Notes: a model not told the origin generated them from the sequence alone. Counted from the first letter of the stretch, positions 31,079 to 40,825 are shown. The stretch is 64,000 nucleotides of DNA from Haloglomus litoreum (GCF_029338515.1 NZ_CP119988.1:3286001-3350000); one strand, 5' to 3'. A program made the numbers and translations.

Positions 31079-32689
31079 ATGGCAGCCAGCATTGCACGGA
31101 AGATCGCGGCAATCCTCTTCGCCCTGGCCATGGTCGGCAGCGTCGCTGTCGGCCCGGCCCTGGCGGATGACGACGGGGACGTCAGCGTTGGTGGCGATGG
31201 CGTCAACGTCGGCGGCGACGACGGGGTGGCCGTCGGCGCGGGGGACGACGGCAGCGCGAACGGTAGCTCGACCCTTTCGGCCGACGCGGACCAGGACGGT
31301 GTCGATGCCGACGCCTCGGTGAGTGGGGGCGACGGCAGCGGGACCGACGGCGCGGTCGACTGCAGCCTCGATACGAGTTCGCAGGACGCGGACTGTGAGC
31401 CGAGCGGCACCGACGGCGCACCGAGCCCGGACGACGCGCCCGAGGCGCCCGATGTCGGTGGCGACGACGCTCCCGAGGCACCGAGCCCCGGCGACGCTCC
31501 CGAGGTCCCGAGCATCGGTGGCGGTGACGACGGCGGCGACGGTGGCGACGGTGGGAGCGCCGCCCCCTCGCCCGGACTGGAGGAGATTTCGAGCCCCGAC
31601 GAGCCCATCGAGGCGCCCGACCTCCCCGTGAACTACGAGGAGGACGTCCCGTTCGATGCGTTCCCGAACTTCTGCAACCCGCCGTACGGCGTGGAGGACG
31701 TCCGGGAGGCGAACCCGGTCGACCCGACCGACCCCTTCGCGGGGACGGGCGCGAAGGAGCAGCTCCCGAAGCAGGTCCGCGAGCCCCCGCAGACCCCGGT
31801 CGGCAACCCGCTGGGTCTGGTCAGCTCCCCGATCGACCAGTGTGATGTCTTCAACCCGTACGACCCGGCCGTCAACCCGACGAGCCCGCCGGACGACCCG
31901 AGCGCGTCGTTCGACCCGCGCGGCCAGTCCGCCGGCCAGGAGGGCGTCTACGTCAACTGGCTCGCCGAGGGTACGACCGGCGAGGACGCGCCCGGTGGCG
32001 AGACGATGGCGGTCGTCATGGCCTCGCGGAACATGACGGCGGTCATCGTCGAGCCGAGCGCGACGAACGGCCGGACGAACACCGGTGGAGCGGTCGACGC
32101 CCGGATGCCCGGCAACCAGCCCAACCAGGGCAGCTACGTCGCCTTCGCCGAGGCGTTCGGCCAGGGTGCCAGCCTGAGCATCGAGTGCAACGGCTCGGCG
32201 TGCAAGCCGAAGGCCGGTGGCGTCCCCAGCGGTAACGCCATCCCGGCCGTCCCGGCCGGCGGCGGGAGCGGCGGTGAGGACCCGGAACCGGGTCCGGACG
32301 CCGACACCGGCGAACCGACGACCAACGTCGGCCAGGAGGGTGCGGTCATCATGGACGACCGTCGGGCGACGCTCGGTGACGGACTCCCCAGCGGCGAGAA
32401 CGACGTCGTCTTCGGGACGAACTACAACCAGACCGTCGCCGAGGAGGACGCACAGCTCTCCGGCAACGGCCGCCAGGCCAACCTGGAGACCGCCTACGAC
32501 AGTGGCGCCTACCCCGGTGACGACGACGTCTACGTCCTGGCGAAGGGCGACGGCGCCGGCGTCATCGTCGGCCTCGAGTGCGACGACTACCGCTGCAGTC
32601 CGGCCGACAACACCGGCGTCTACGCCGGCCCGGGCTCGATGATCTTCGACATGATCCCGAGTCCGCCGGAGCCGGTCCCCTCGCCGTAA
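31079..32689 (+). CDS. Secreted low-complexity protein, paralogue of the preceding gene, 536 aa
   Basis: A signal peptide ends at about residue 31 (GPALA-DD), followed by an Asp/Gly/Ser-rich region with VGGDGVNVGGDDGV repeats and a Pro/Glu/Asp section with repeated APEAPD. Two beta-rich units in the second half each end in a Cys pair (LSIECNGSACKPK and VGLECDDYRCSP), matching LECDSSGCQPS of the neighbour. No transmembrane end is visible, so it is probably released or held by the S-layer. A GTAATAAAC element near 31011 may be its TATA box. Confidence 0.8.
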   Translation: MAASIARKIAAILFALAMVGSVAVGPALADDDGDVSVGGDGVNVGGDDGVAVGAGDDGSANGSSTLSADADQDGVDADASVSGGDGSGTDGAVDCSLDTSSQDADCEPSGTDGAPSPDDAPEAPDVGGDDAPEAPSPGDAPEVPSIGGGDDGGDGGDGGSAAPSPGLEEISSPDEPIEAPDLPVNYEEDVPFDAFPNFCNPPYGVEDVREANPVDPTDPFAGTGAKEQLPKQVREPPQTPVGNPLGLVSSPIDQCDVFNPYDPAVNPTSPPDDPSASFDPRGQSAGQEGVYVNWLAEGTTGEDAPGGETMAVVMASRNMTAVIVEPSATNGRTNTGGAVDARMPGNQPNQGSYVAFAEAFGQGASLSIECNGSACKPKAGGVPSGNAIPAVPAGGGSGGEDPEPGPDADTGEPTTNVGQEGAVIMDDRRATLGDGLPSGENDVVFGTNYNQTVAEEDAQLSGNGRQANLETAYDSGAYPGDDDVYVLAKGDGAGVIVGLECDDYRCSPADNTGVYAGPGSMIFDMIPSPPEPVPSP

Positions 32690-32836
32690 GCACGGGATCT
32701 GCGCGGTCGTTCTTCCTCCTTCATCTCCGCTCTGCGCTCGCACCCCCAGCGACAGCCACGCGCCGGGACCCGACACGCTTTTACTGCCGTACGACTTCGT
32801 CCATTACAAGACAGAACTGTACATCAGTGATTCTCA

Positions 32837-33835
32837 ATGCAGGACTACATCGAGCGTGTGACGGACGGCGGGGACCTGACGCAGGCCGAGGCCCGGGAGG
32901 TCTCGACGCTGGTCTTCGAGGAGGCGACCGAGGCACAGATCGGCGCGTTGCTCGCGGCGCTTCGGGCGAAGGGCGAGACCGAGGCGGAGATCGCCGGCTT
33001 CGCCGAGGGGATGCGCGCGGCCGCACGGACCATCTCGCCCGACCGCGAGCCGCTGGTCGACACCTGCGGGACGGGCGGTGACGACTACGACACCATCAAC
33101 GTCTCCACGACGAGCGCCATCGTCGCGAGCGGCGCGGGCGTCCCCGTCGCGAAGCACGGCAACTACTCGGTCTCCTCGTCGTCGGGGAGCGCGGACGTGC
33201 TGGAGGTCGTCGGGGTGAACGTCGAGGCCGAGCCCGAGGCCGTCGAGCGGGCCATCGAGCGCGACGGCATCGGCTTCATGCTGGCGCCCGTGTTCCACCC
33301 CGCGATGAAGGCCGTCATCGGTCCCCGCCGCGAACTCGGGATGCGGACCCTGTTCAACATCCTCGGGCCGCTGACGAACCCCGCCGGGGCCGACGCACAG
33401 GTCGTCGGCACGTACGACCCGGCCCTGGTCGTACCGATGGCAGAAGCGCTGGCCCGGATGGACGTCGAGCGGGCGCTGGTCGTCCACGGCGACGGTCTCG
33501 ACGAGATCTGCCTCCACGGCGAGACGGTCGCGGCCGAGGTGAACGGCGCCGACGTGACCGAACTGGAACTCGCACCGGAGGACTTCGGTCTGGACCGCGC
33601 ACCCGTCGATGACATCTCGGGCGGTACCCCGGAGGACAACGCCGCGGATCTCCGGGCCATCGTCGAGGGCGACGAGACCGGGGCCAAACGCGATGTCATC
33701 CTCGCGAACGCCGGTGCCGCCATCTACGTGGCCGGCGAGGCCGATTCGCTGGCGGCCGGCGCCGAGCGGGCGCTGGCCGCCATCGAGTCCGGCGACGCCG
33801 CGGCGAAACTGGCCGACCTGTGTGACGGTGCCTGA
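32837..33835 (+). CDS. trpD: Anthranilate phosphoribosyltransferase
   Basis: It transfers the phosphoribosyl group of PRPP to anthranilate, the second step of tryptophan synthesis. The glycine-rich PRPP loop DTCGTGGD (75-82), NVSTTSA (88-94) and KHGN (106-109) are all present, and the length of 332 aa is normal. ATG 32837 is the first gene of a compact four-gene cluster. A TTTTACTG stretch near 32780 may be part of its promoter. Confidence 0.97.
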   Translation: MQDYIERVTDGGDLTQAEAREVSTLVFEEATEAQIGALLAALRAKGETEAEIAGFAEGMRAAARTISPDREPLVDTCGTGGDDYDTINVSTTSAIVASGAGVPVAKHGNYSVSSSSGSADVLEVVGVNVEAEPEAVERAIERDGIGFMLAPVFHPAMKAVIGPRRELGMRTLFNILGPLTNPAGADAQVVGTYDPALVVPMAEALARMDVERALVVHGDGLDEICLHGETVAAEVNGADVTELELAPEDFGLDRAPVDDISGGTPEDNAADLRAIVEGDETGAKRDVILANAGAAIYVAGEADSLAAGAERALAAIESGDAAAKLADLCDGA

Positions 33836-33836
33836 G

Positions 33837-34529
33837 ATGGTGGCCAGCGCCGCGGTCGACGACGGTGCGCTCGCCACGCCGGCGCGGACGCGGACGAAGA
33901 TCTGCGGCATCACCCGCGAGGCGGACCTCCGGACCGCGGTCGCCGCGGGCGCGGACGCGGTCGGTGTCATCACGGACGTGACCGTCGAGTCGCCCCGGGC
34001 GGTCACCGTCGACCGGGCCCGCGACCTGCTTGACGCGGTCCCCCCGTTCGTGACGGGGACGCTCGTGACGATGCCGGAGAACGCCGAGGCGGCGGTCCGG
34101 CTGGTCGAGCGGCTGGAACCGGACGCCGTGCAGGTCCACGGGCTCGCGCCCGACCGGGTGGCGGCACTGCGCGTCCGTGCATCCGTGCCTGTCCTGCCGG
34201 CCGTGGACGCCACCGACGCACGGCGATACGCCGACGCGGCCGACGCGCTCGTGGTGGACTCGCTCGACGACGAGGGCGGAGGGGGCACGGGCGAGACGCA
34301 CGACTGGGAGCGCACGCGCGACCTGGTCACGGAGCTGGATGTCCCGGTCGTGCTGGCCGGCGGCCTCACGCCCGACAACGTCGCGACGGCCGTCCGGACC
34401 GTCCGCCCGTTCGCGGTCGACGTGGCCTCGGGCGTCGAGCGCGAGGGCGGTGTGAAGGATGCGGAGGCGGTACGGGCGTTCGTGCGACACGCGACCCGGG
34501 CGCTGGACGGCGAGGAGGTGGCGAGATGA
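33837..34529 (+). CDS. trpF: Phosphoribosylanthranilate isomerase
   Basis: The third step of the pathway, an Amadori rearrangement in a TIM barrel. The first strand TKICGIT (with the catalytic Cys), LVTMPENAEAA, DAVQVHG, and VVLAGGLTPDNV near the end are the family marks; the catalytic Asp is in VDVASGVE. The start is set at ATG 33837, two bases after trpD, although the frame is open further upstream. It overlaps trpE by four bases. Confidence 0.95.
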   Translation: MVASAAVDDGALATPARTRTKICGITREADLRTAVAAGADAVGVITDVTVESPRAVTVDRARDLLDAVPPFVTGTLVTMPENAEAAVRLVERLEPDAVQVHGLAPDRVAALRVRASVPVLPAVDATDARRYADAADALVVDSLDDEGGGGTGETHDWERTRDLVTELDVPVVLAGGLTPDNVATAVRTVRPFAVDVASGVEREGGVKDAEAVRAFVRHATRALDGEEVAR

Positions 34530-36205
34530 GCGACGACGTGGGGGGCGAGCCGACGCTGGACGTCTCGCGCGAGCGGTTCGGCGACCTCGTGGCCCACGGA
34601 CGGCGGACCGACGCGGGGAGCGAGACGGGCGTCGTGGTCCGCGCGGAGGCGACGCTCCCGGTCGAGGTCGAGCCGCTCACCGCGTACGCCGCGCTGAGCG
34701 GGCGGACCACCGACGCCCCGGCTGCCGACCACACCTTCCTGCTGGAGAGCGCGGAGAAGGTCGCATCCAGCGACCCCGACGGCGCGTTCACGCCCGACCG
34801 GAGCGGCGCCGACCGGCACGCACGCTACTCGTTCGTCGGCTACGACCCCGCCGCCCGTGTGACGGTCCACCCCGAGGGCGAGGACCGTGTCGACATCGAG
34901 GTGCTGGACGAGCGGTACGAGGACCTCGTGACGCCGGGCGAGGGCGACACGCTGGACACCCTCCGGGCGGCCCTGCCGGACGTGGCACGCCGTGGGTTCG
35001 GCAACGGCCACCGCCAGCGCCTCGACGGCGGGCTCGTCGGCTTCCTCTCGTACGACGCCGTCTACGACCTCCACCTCCACGAGGTGGGCATCGAGCGGCC
35101 GGACTCCCGGTTCCCGGACGCGGAGTTCCTGCTGACGACCCGAACGGTCGTCTTCGACGACGAGCGCGACACCGTCTCGCTGGCGTTCACCCCCGTCGTC
35201 CGGCCCGGGGACGACCCGGACGCGGTGTACGACGACCTGCTCGCGGAGGCCGAGCGCGTCGCCGGCCTCCTCGCGGACGCACCGGCCCCGTCGCCGGGCG
35301 GGTTCGTCCGTACGGGCGAGCGCGCTGGGCCACAGGACGCGTACGAGGACGCCGTCCGGACCGCGAAGGAGCACGTCCTCGACGGCGACATCTACCAGGG
35401 CGTCATCTCCCGGACCCGGGAGCTGTACGGCGATATCGACCCGCTCGGGCTGTACGCGGCGCTGCGGGAGGTGAACCCGTCGCCGTACATGTACCTGCTC
35501 GACCACGACGACCTGACCATCGTCGGCGCGTCGCCGGAGACCCTGGTGTCGGTGCGCGGCGACACCGTCACCTCGAACCCCATCGCCGGCACCTGCGACC
35601 GCGGCACCTCGCCCGTCGAGGACCGGCGGCTCGCGGGCGAGATGCTGGCCGACGGGAAGGAGCGCGCCGAGCACACGATGCTGGTCGACCTCGCGCGCAA
35701 CGACGTGCGGCGGGTGAGCGAGGCCGGGTCGGTGCGGGTCGAGGAGTTCATGAACGTCCTCAAGTACAGCCACGTCCAGCACATCGAATCGACCGTGACC
35801 GGCCGACTCGCCGACGGGGCCGACGCCTTCGACGCGGCACGGGCGTCGTTCCCGGCTGGGACGCTCTCGGGCGCGCCGAAGATGCGCGCGATGGAGATCA
35901 TCGACGACCTCGAGCGGACCCCCCGCGGCCCGTACGGCGGTGGCGTCGGCTACGTCTCCTGGGACGGCGACGCCGACATGGCCATCGTCATCCGGACCGC
36001 GACGGTCGAGGCGGGCGCCGGCCCCGACGGGACGGACCTCGTGACCGTGCAGGCGGGCGCGGGCATCGTCGCGGACTCGGACCCGACCAGCGAGTACGAG
36101 GAGACCGAGAACAAGATGCGCGGCGTCCTCGTGGCGCTGGAGGAGATCGAGTCGGAGTCGCCGGATGTCGTGGACGACGCCGCTGAGCCGGAGGTGTCAC
36201 GATGA
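34526..36205 (+). CDS. trpE: Anthranilate synthase component I
   Basis: It makes anthranilate from chorismate with ammonia from TrpG. The chorismate-binding domain (C-terminal 270 residues) shows GDIYQGVISR, NPSPYMYLL, GASPETLV, PIAGTCDRG, LSGAPKMRAMEIID and the end VQAGAGIVADSDPTSEYEETENKM. The N-terminal region has the SFVGYDP segment. The length of 559 aa is normal. It overlaps trpF and trpG by four bases each. Confidence 0.97.
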   Translation: MSDDVGGEPTLDVSRERFGDLVAHGRRTDAGSETGVVVRAEATLPVEVEPLTAYAALSGRTTDAPAADHTFLLESAEKVASSDPDGAFTPDRSGADRHARYSFVGYDPAARVTVHPEGEDRVDIEVLDERYEDLVTPGEGDTLDTLRAALPDVARRGFGNGHRQRLDGGLVGFLSYDAVYDLHLHEVGIERPDSRFPDAEFLLTTRTVVFDDERDTVSLAFTPVVRPGDDPDAVYDDLLAEAERVAGLLADAPAPSPGGFVRTGERAGPQDAYEDAVRTAKEHVLDGDIYQGVISRTRELYGDIDPLGLYAALREVNPSPYMYLLDHDDLTIVGASPETLVSVRGDTVTSNPIAGTCDRGTSPVEDRRLAGEMLADGKERAEHTMLVDLARNDVRRVSEAGSVRVEEFMNVLKYSHVQHIESTVTGRLADGADAFDAARASFPAGTLSGAPKMRAMEIIDDLERTPRGPYGGGVGYVSWDGDADMAIVIRTATVEAGAGPDGTDLVTVQAGAGIVADSDPTSEYEETENKMRGVLVALEEIESESPDVVDDAAEPEVSR

Positions 36206-36816
36206 GCGTCGAGGCCGCCGCCGATGTGGCCGACGACGCGCCGCTGGTGCTGTTCGTCGACAACTTCGACTCGTTCACGTACAACCTCGTCGAGTACGTC
36301 AGCCAGCACGCCCGGACGACCGTGCGGCGCAACACCGCCTCCCTGGCGGAGTTGCGCGACATCGACCCCGACGCTATCGTCATCTCGCCGGGCCCCGGCC
36401 ACCCGAAGAACGCCCGGGACGTGGGCGTCACCAACGAGGTGTTCCACGACCTCTCGCGGGAGGTACCGACGCTGGGTGTCTGTCTCGGGCTGGAGGCGGC
36501 GGTGTACGCCTACGGCGGCACCGTCGGGCGCGCACCGGAACCCATCCACGGCAAGGCGTTCCCGGTCGAACACGACGGGCAGGGCGTGTTCGTCGGCCTG
36601 GACCAGGGGTTCCAGGGCGGGCGCTACCACTCGCTCGTCGCGACCGAGGTGCCCGACTGCTTCGACGTGACGGCGACGACCGCCCACGACGACGTCGACC
36701 TCGTGATGGGGGTCCGCCACGAGGACCACCCCATCGAGTGCGTCCAGTTCCATCCCGAGAGCGTCCTGACGGGCGTGGGCCACGACATCGTCCGGAACTT
36801 CCTGGACGGCGTCTGA
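36202..36816 (+). CDS. trpG: Anthranilate synthase component II (glutamine amidotransferase)
   Basis: The class I amidotransferase subunit that feeds ammonia to TrpE. It has DNFDSFTYNLVEY (20-32), ISPGPGHP (61-68), the nucleophile Cys94 (GVCLGLEA) and the His184/Glu186 pair in FHPESV. The residue after CLG is Leu where CLGHQ is more common, but this is not a catalytic position. It is the last gene of the trpDFEG cluster. Confidence 0.96.
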   Translation: MSVEAAADVADDAPLVLFVDNFDSFTYNLVEYVSQHARTTVRRNTASLAELRDIDPDAIVISPGPGHPKNARDVGVTNEVFHDLSREVPTLGVCLGLEAAVYAYGGTVGRAPEPIHGKAFPVEHDGQGVFVGLDQGFQGGRYHSLVATEVPDCFDVTATTAHDDVDLVMGVRHEDHPIECVQFHPESVLTGVGHDIVRNFLDGV

Positions 36817-37014
36817 GACGGCGCGTCGGCAGGGTGGCCGGCGTGGTACGGCGGCCATCCCGAGTGGCCCGACGTGGCGCGGCAGCAACTGGGGGGCCGG
36901 CGTGGTGCGGCACCCGCCTGGGGTGGGCTGGCGTGGCGCCCGCCCGGGGACCCGTAGCTGGAGACGGTGCGGGGACCCGTAGCCTGATACGGCGGGCGCC
37001 CGCGGACACGACTG

Positions 37015-37566
37015 ATGGAGCACGAGTGGAGCGACGGCAGCGCCGTCGAGACGTACACCGGCCGCGGGTTCGACGTGTTCGACCCCGACCCGGCCACCGT
37101 CCACCTCGCCGACATCGCTGCCGGACTGGCCCACACCTGCCGGTTCGGCGGCCACCCGCAGCGGTTCTACAGCGTCGCGGAGCACTCGCTGTACGTGGCC
37201 ACGGAGCTGGCGGACGAGGGCGGCGACCGGCTGGCGCTGCTGGGGCTGTTGCATGACGCCGGCGAGGCCTACGTCGGCGACATCCCGCGACCGGTCAAGC
37301 GGCGGCTGGACGGCTTCGAGGAGGTCGAGGCGGCCGTGCTGGCGGCGGTCTGGGACGGGCTCGGCGTCGACCCGCCGACGGAGTCCGAATGGGAACGCGT
37401 CATGGCCGCCGACGACCGGCTGCTGACCTACGAGGCCGACGAACTGCTGGCCGACGGGAGCTGGGCCGGCGAGCCGCCCGCACTCGGCTACGACCTCGGC
37501 CGTCGGCCGGTCGACGAGGTCCGGGAGCGGTTCCGGACGCGGGCGGAGACCCTGCTGGGTGTCTGA
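37015..37566 (+). CDS. HD-domain hydrolase (YfbR-like), 183 aa
   Basis: A metal-dependent phosphohydrolase of the HD superfamily. The ligands are visible as RFYSVAEHS (His57), LLHDAGEAY (His80, Asp81) and a downstream Asp. A role in hydrolysing deoxynucleoside monophosphates is known for the nearest characterised relatives; the substrate here is not shown. It starts 198 bases after trpG, beyond a GC-rich gap with a repeated GGGGACCCGTAG, so it probably has its own promoter. Confidence 0.85.
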   Translation: MEHEWSDGSAVETYTGRGFDVFDPDPATVHLADIAAGLAHTCRFGGHPQRFYSVAEHSLYVATELADEGGDRLALLGLLHDAGEAYVGDIPRPVKRRLDGFEEVEAAVLAAVWDGLGVDPPTESEWERVMAADDRLLTYEADELLADGSWAGEPPALGYDLGRRPVDEVRERFRTRAETLLGV

Positions 37567-37708
37567 GGGCGAACGCACCCGTCCGCGGCGTGCCCGTGAC
37601 CGGGATCTGCCCCCGGCCGTGCGACGGTCCCACGTGCGGGAGGCGGCGCAGAACCCGCGCGTATCGAAACCTACTCCTTCCGCACGCCTCTCTCCCCGGG
37701 TGACTGAT

Positions 37709-39022
37709 ATGGCTGCACTCGACAAGCGGACCCACGACCGGAAGTTCGTGCGGACGTTCTTCACCACGCCGACGGCCGAGAAGGGAGTCGACGACTCCGC
37801 GAAGAAACTGCGCAGCGCGATCGGCCTGCGCGGGATGCAGGCCCCCGACGTCTGGGTGCCGGACAACGAGGACGCCACCGCGCCCAATATGCGCGACGAG
37901 GGTGCCGAGAACATCGCCGAGGTCCTCGCCGAGGGCGGCGCCGACTTCCCCGGCGAGATCCACCCGCGCGTCGTCTGGCACCGCGACAGCCCCGAGACGC
38001 GCTACAAGGGTTTCCAGCATATGCTCCACATCGCGGACCCCGAGAACGGCGCCGTCGAGCACCTCGACGGCTTCGTCATCCCGGAGGTCGGCGATATCGA
38101 CGACTGGAAGAAGGCCGACGAGTTCATCACCATCGTCGAGAACGAGCACGGCCTCGAGGAGGGGTCGCTCGCGATGAGCGTCATCATCGAGTCCGGCTCC
38201 GCCGAGCTCGCCATGGAGAAGCTCCGCGACGAGATGGGCAAGCCCTCGAACAACCTCGAGCGCCTCTTCCTGCTCGTCGACGGTGAGGTCGACTACACGA
38301 AGGACATGCGCGCCATCACCCCGACCGGCGCGCTGCCGGAGTGGAAGGAGCTGCGCCACAACACCTCCCGCGCCGCCTCCGCCGCGGGCCTCATCTCCGT
38401 CGACGGCCCGTACGACGACATCCGCGACGTGGACGGCTACCACGAGCGCATCACCGCCAACAACGCGATGGGGATGCTCGGCATCTGGTCGCTCACGCCG
38501 GGGCAGGTCGTCGAGGCCAACCAGAGCCCGCTCCCGCCGGCCGAGGGCTACTGGATCATCGACGCCGACGGTCGCGAGGTCGAACTCGAGAGCCAGGACG
38601 GCGTCGAGGTCTACTCCGGCGACCGCATCGAGCTCGAGGCAGAGGACGGCGGCTACGAGCTCGAGATCGGCGGTGACGAGCTGTTCTTCGAGACCGAGGA
38701 GGACCTCGTCGCGGAGCTGCTCGACCTGCTCGACTACGTCCCCTCGATGGACGACATCGTCGACTCCATGGAGGAGTTCGAGGCCGCGAAGGAGGCCGGC
38801 AAGGGTGCCATCGCGATGACCCAGTCCGCCACCGTCTCCATCGACGGCGTCGAGGTCGACATCGCCAAGGACCGCATGTGGGACGAGGCGACCTACCAGG
38901 CGCTCATGACGCCGGTCGCGCTGTTCCAGGACGTCTACGAGAACCGCCCGGACCAGCACGACGACCTCGCCGAGCTCTACAGCGAGGACGTCGTCGAGCG
39001 GGCGATGAGCGTCGGGAACTAG
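37709..39022 (+). CDS. aceB: Malate synthase, haloarchaeal type
   Basis: It condenses glyoxylate with acetyl-CoA to malate in the glyoxylate bypass, needed for growth on acetate. The start is set at ATG 37709; the 437-residue product matches the short haloarchaeal form. Features include RGMQAPDVWVPDNEDATAPNM, VIIESGSAELAMEKLRDEM and LITVDG-like GLISVDGPYDDI. This form differs from bacterial malate synthases A and G. Isocitrate lyase is not adjacent. Confidence 0.93.
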   Translation: MAALDKRTHDRKFVRTFFTTPTAEKGVDDSAKKLRSAIGLRGMQAPDVWVPDNEDATAPNMRDEGAENIAEVLAEGGADFPGEIHPRVVWHRDSPETRYKGFQHMLHIADPENGAVEHLDGFVIPEVGDIDDWKKADEFITIVENEHGLEEGSLAMSVIIESGSAELAMEKLRDEMGKPSNNLERLFLLVDGEVDYTKDMRAITPTGALPEWKELRHNTSRAASAAGLISVDGPYDDIRDVDGYHERITANNAMGMLGIWSLTPGQVVEANQSPLPPAEGYWIIDADGREVELESQDGVEVYSGDRIELEAEDGGYELEIGGDELFFETEEDLVAELLDLLDYVPSMDDIVDSMEEFEAAKEAGKGAIAMTQSATVSIDGVEVDIAKDRMWDEATYQALMTPVALFQDVYENRPDQHDDLAELYSEDVVERAMSVGN

Positions 39023-39169
39023 ACGACTCCACGGTCACCACTTCTTTCGGCGTCGCACCAACCGGTAGTCGGGTGTGTCGAATTTCCAGATAAATCGAGA
39101 TATACCATCCAAACCGTGGATATTATCAGATGATTCCGGCAATAAATCATCAACAGCGATACTCCACCC

Positions 39170-39988
39170 TCAATCCCACGGCGCGCTCGGCGGGTTCACG
39201 CAGCGGTGGCGCTCCTCGATGGCCGAGATGCGCTCGACCTGCTCGTCCGAGAGCACCACGTCCCGCGACTGGAGGTTCTCCGCGAGGTGGCCGCCGGTCG
39301 TCTTCGGGATGGCCGCGACGTTGCGCGCACGGAGCCACGCGAGACAGACCTGCCCGGGTGTCGCGTCGACCTCGTCGGCCACCTCCTGCACCACGGGGTG
39401 TTCGAGCGCCTTCCCGCGCGCGACCGGAGAGTAGGCCACGGGGAGCACGTCGCGCTCGTGGCACGCGTCGACCAGTTCGTCCTGCGGGAGCAGGGGGTGG
39501 CACTCGAACTGGTGGGCCAGGGGGGCGTGCTCTGCGTGAGTGAGGAACTCGTCGAGCAGCTCGACCGTGAAGTTCGAGACGCCGATGGCCCGTGTGGTCC
39601 CCTCGTCGACGAGGTCGTCCAGCGCGCGGGACGTCTCCGCGGCGTCGTACGCGGCGCGGGGCCAGTGGACGTAGACCAGGTTGGGGGTCCGGCCGAGGCG
39701 GTCCTTCGAGGCCCGGACCGACGAGACGCAGTCCTCGTAGGAGCAGTTCTCCGGCGCGACCTTGGTGGCGAGGAACACCTCGTCGGCGTCGATGTCCGTG
39801 TCGGCCGCCCGGAGGCCCCGCCCCACCTCGAGTTCGTTGTCGTACAGCTGCGCGGTGTCGACGTGCCGGTAGCCCGCCTCGACCGCGTCGGTGACGACCT
39901 CGGTGGCGGTGTCGCCGGTGAGCTTCCACGTGCCGAGCCCGAGTGCGGGCACGTCCTCGGGCGTCGGCGCGGGAGCGTCGTCGGTCAT
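39170..39988 (-). CDS. Aldo/keto reductase, 272 aa
   Basis: An NADPH-dependent TIM-barrel oxidoreductase. The tetrad is complete: Asp44 and Tyr49 (HVDTAQLYDNE), Lys76 (ATKVAPEN) and His108 (VYVHWP). IGVSNF, VLPVAYSPVARGK and AIPKTTGGHLAENL are family marks. The start is set at ATG 39988 because it overlaps the SDR stop by four bases. The pairing with the SDR suggests a joint role in carbonyl or sugar metabolism, perhaps in the adjoining glycan pathway. Confidence 0.93.
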   Translation of the reverse strand: MTDDAPAPTPEDVPALGLGTWKLTGDTATEVVTDAVEAGYRHVDTAQLYDNELEVGRGLRAADTDIDADEVFLATKVAPENCSYEDCVSSVRASKDRLGRTPNLVYVHWPRAAYDAAETSRALDDLVDEGTTRAIGVSNFTVELLDEFLTHAEHAPLAHQFECHPLLPQDELVDACHERDVLPVAYSPVARGKALEHPVVQEVADEVDATPGQVCLAWLRARNVAAIPKTTGGHLAENLQSRDVVLSDEQVERISAIEERHRCVNPPSAPWD

Positions 39989-40794
39989 TGCGCGGTCCAC
40001 CCCCCGTCGACCGCGATGTTCTCTCCCGTGACGTAGCTCGCGGCGTCCGAGACCAGATACACGACCGCGCCCGCGACGTCCTCGGGGTCGGCCATCCGCT
40101 CCATCGGCGTACGGTCCTCGTACGCGGCCACGAACTCGGGGTCCTGCTCGTCGAAGACGCCGCCCGGCGAGACGGCGTTGACCCGGACCTCGGGCGCGAA
40201 CTCGCAGGCGAGGTAGCGGGTCAGGTTGAGGATGCCGCCCTTGCTGGCGGAGTAGTGCGCCGGGCTCGGTGGCATGTTGGCCTCCTCGTAGACACGGAAG
40301 TCCGGCGCGGCCACGCCGTACGTCGAACCGAAGTTGACCACGGCGCCCCCCTCCCGGACGGCGTCGTCCGGGTCGGCCTGGCCCGCCGTCCCGGCGCCGT
40401 CGGGGTGCATCCGGCGGATGGCCTCACGGGAGAGCGTCGCGGTCGCGGTGAGTTGCGCGTCGACCTGCTCGCGCCAGTCCGCCTGGTCGCGCGCGAGGAA
40501 GGCGTCCCCGTAGGCCGCGTCGCGGGGGTAGGCCGCGTGGACGGCGGCGTCGAGACGGTCGAACCCGTCGATGACCGCGTCGTACAGTTTGCGGATCGAG
40601 GCCTCCGAGGTCACGTCCACGTGGTGGTAGATGCCGTCGACGTCGTCGGCCACGCCCCGGCCGGCCTCGCGGTCCACGTCGGCGACCACCACCTCGGCGC
40701 CGTGGTCGGCCAGCGCCTCGCAGACCGCGGGCCCGATGCGTCCGGCCCCGCCCACCACGACGACCACCTCGTCCGTCAGGTCGAACAGCGTCAT
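39985..40794 (-). CDS. Short-chain dehydrogenase/reductase (PtmA-like), 269 aa
   Basis: Rossmann enzyme with VVVVGGAGRIG (11-21) for the nucleotide and the Ser158, Tyr181, Lys185 active site (NFGSTYG, HYSASKGG). The end VTGENIAVDGGW is typical of the family. The start is set at ATG 40794, 25 bases from a TATA-like box; the frame continues upstream through a repeat but is not coding. The sequence resembles the flagellin-modification protein PtmA, which works in nonulosonic acid pathways, and it lies next to a NeuB locus. Confidence 0.9.
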   Translation of the reverse strand: MTLFDLTDEVVVVVGGAGRIGPAVCEALADHGAEVVVADVDREAGRGVADDVDGIYHHVDVTSEASIRKLYDAVIDGFDRLDAAVHAAYPRDAAYGDAFLARDQADWREQVDAQLTATATLSREAIRRMHPDGAGTAGQADPDDAVREGGAVVNFGSTYGVAAPDFRVYEEANMPPSPAHYSASKGGILNLTRYLACEFAPEVRVNAVSPGGVFDEQDPEFVAAYEDRTPMERMADPEDVAGAVVYLVSDAASYVTGENIAVDGGWTAQ

Positions 40795-40818
40795 GGTCGG
40801 GCGTTCTCGCGGCGGGGG

Positions 40819-40825
40819 CATAAAG
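40819..40825 (-). promoter_or_regulatory. TATA-like box of the SDR/aldo-keto operon
   Basis: CTTTATG on the minus strand, 25 bases before the SDR ATG, fits an archaeal TATA box for a leaderless transcript. Confidence 0.55.

Noticed and set aside
32834-35782. 982-codon minus-strand frame opposite trpD-trpF-trpE
   Set aside because: The plus strand encodes unmistakable trp enzymes with catalytic motifs; the antisense frame has no motif and a skewed composition.
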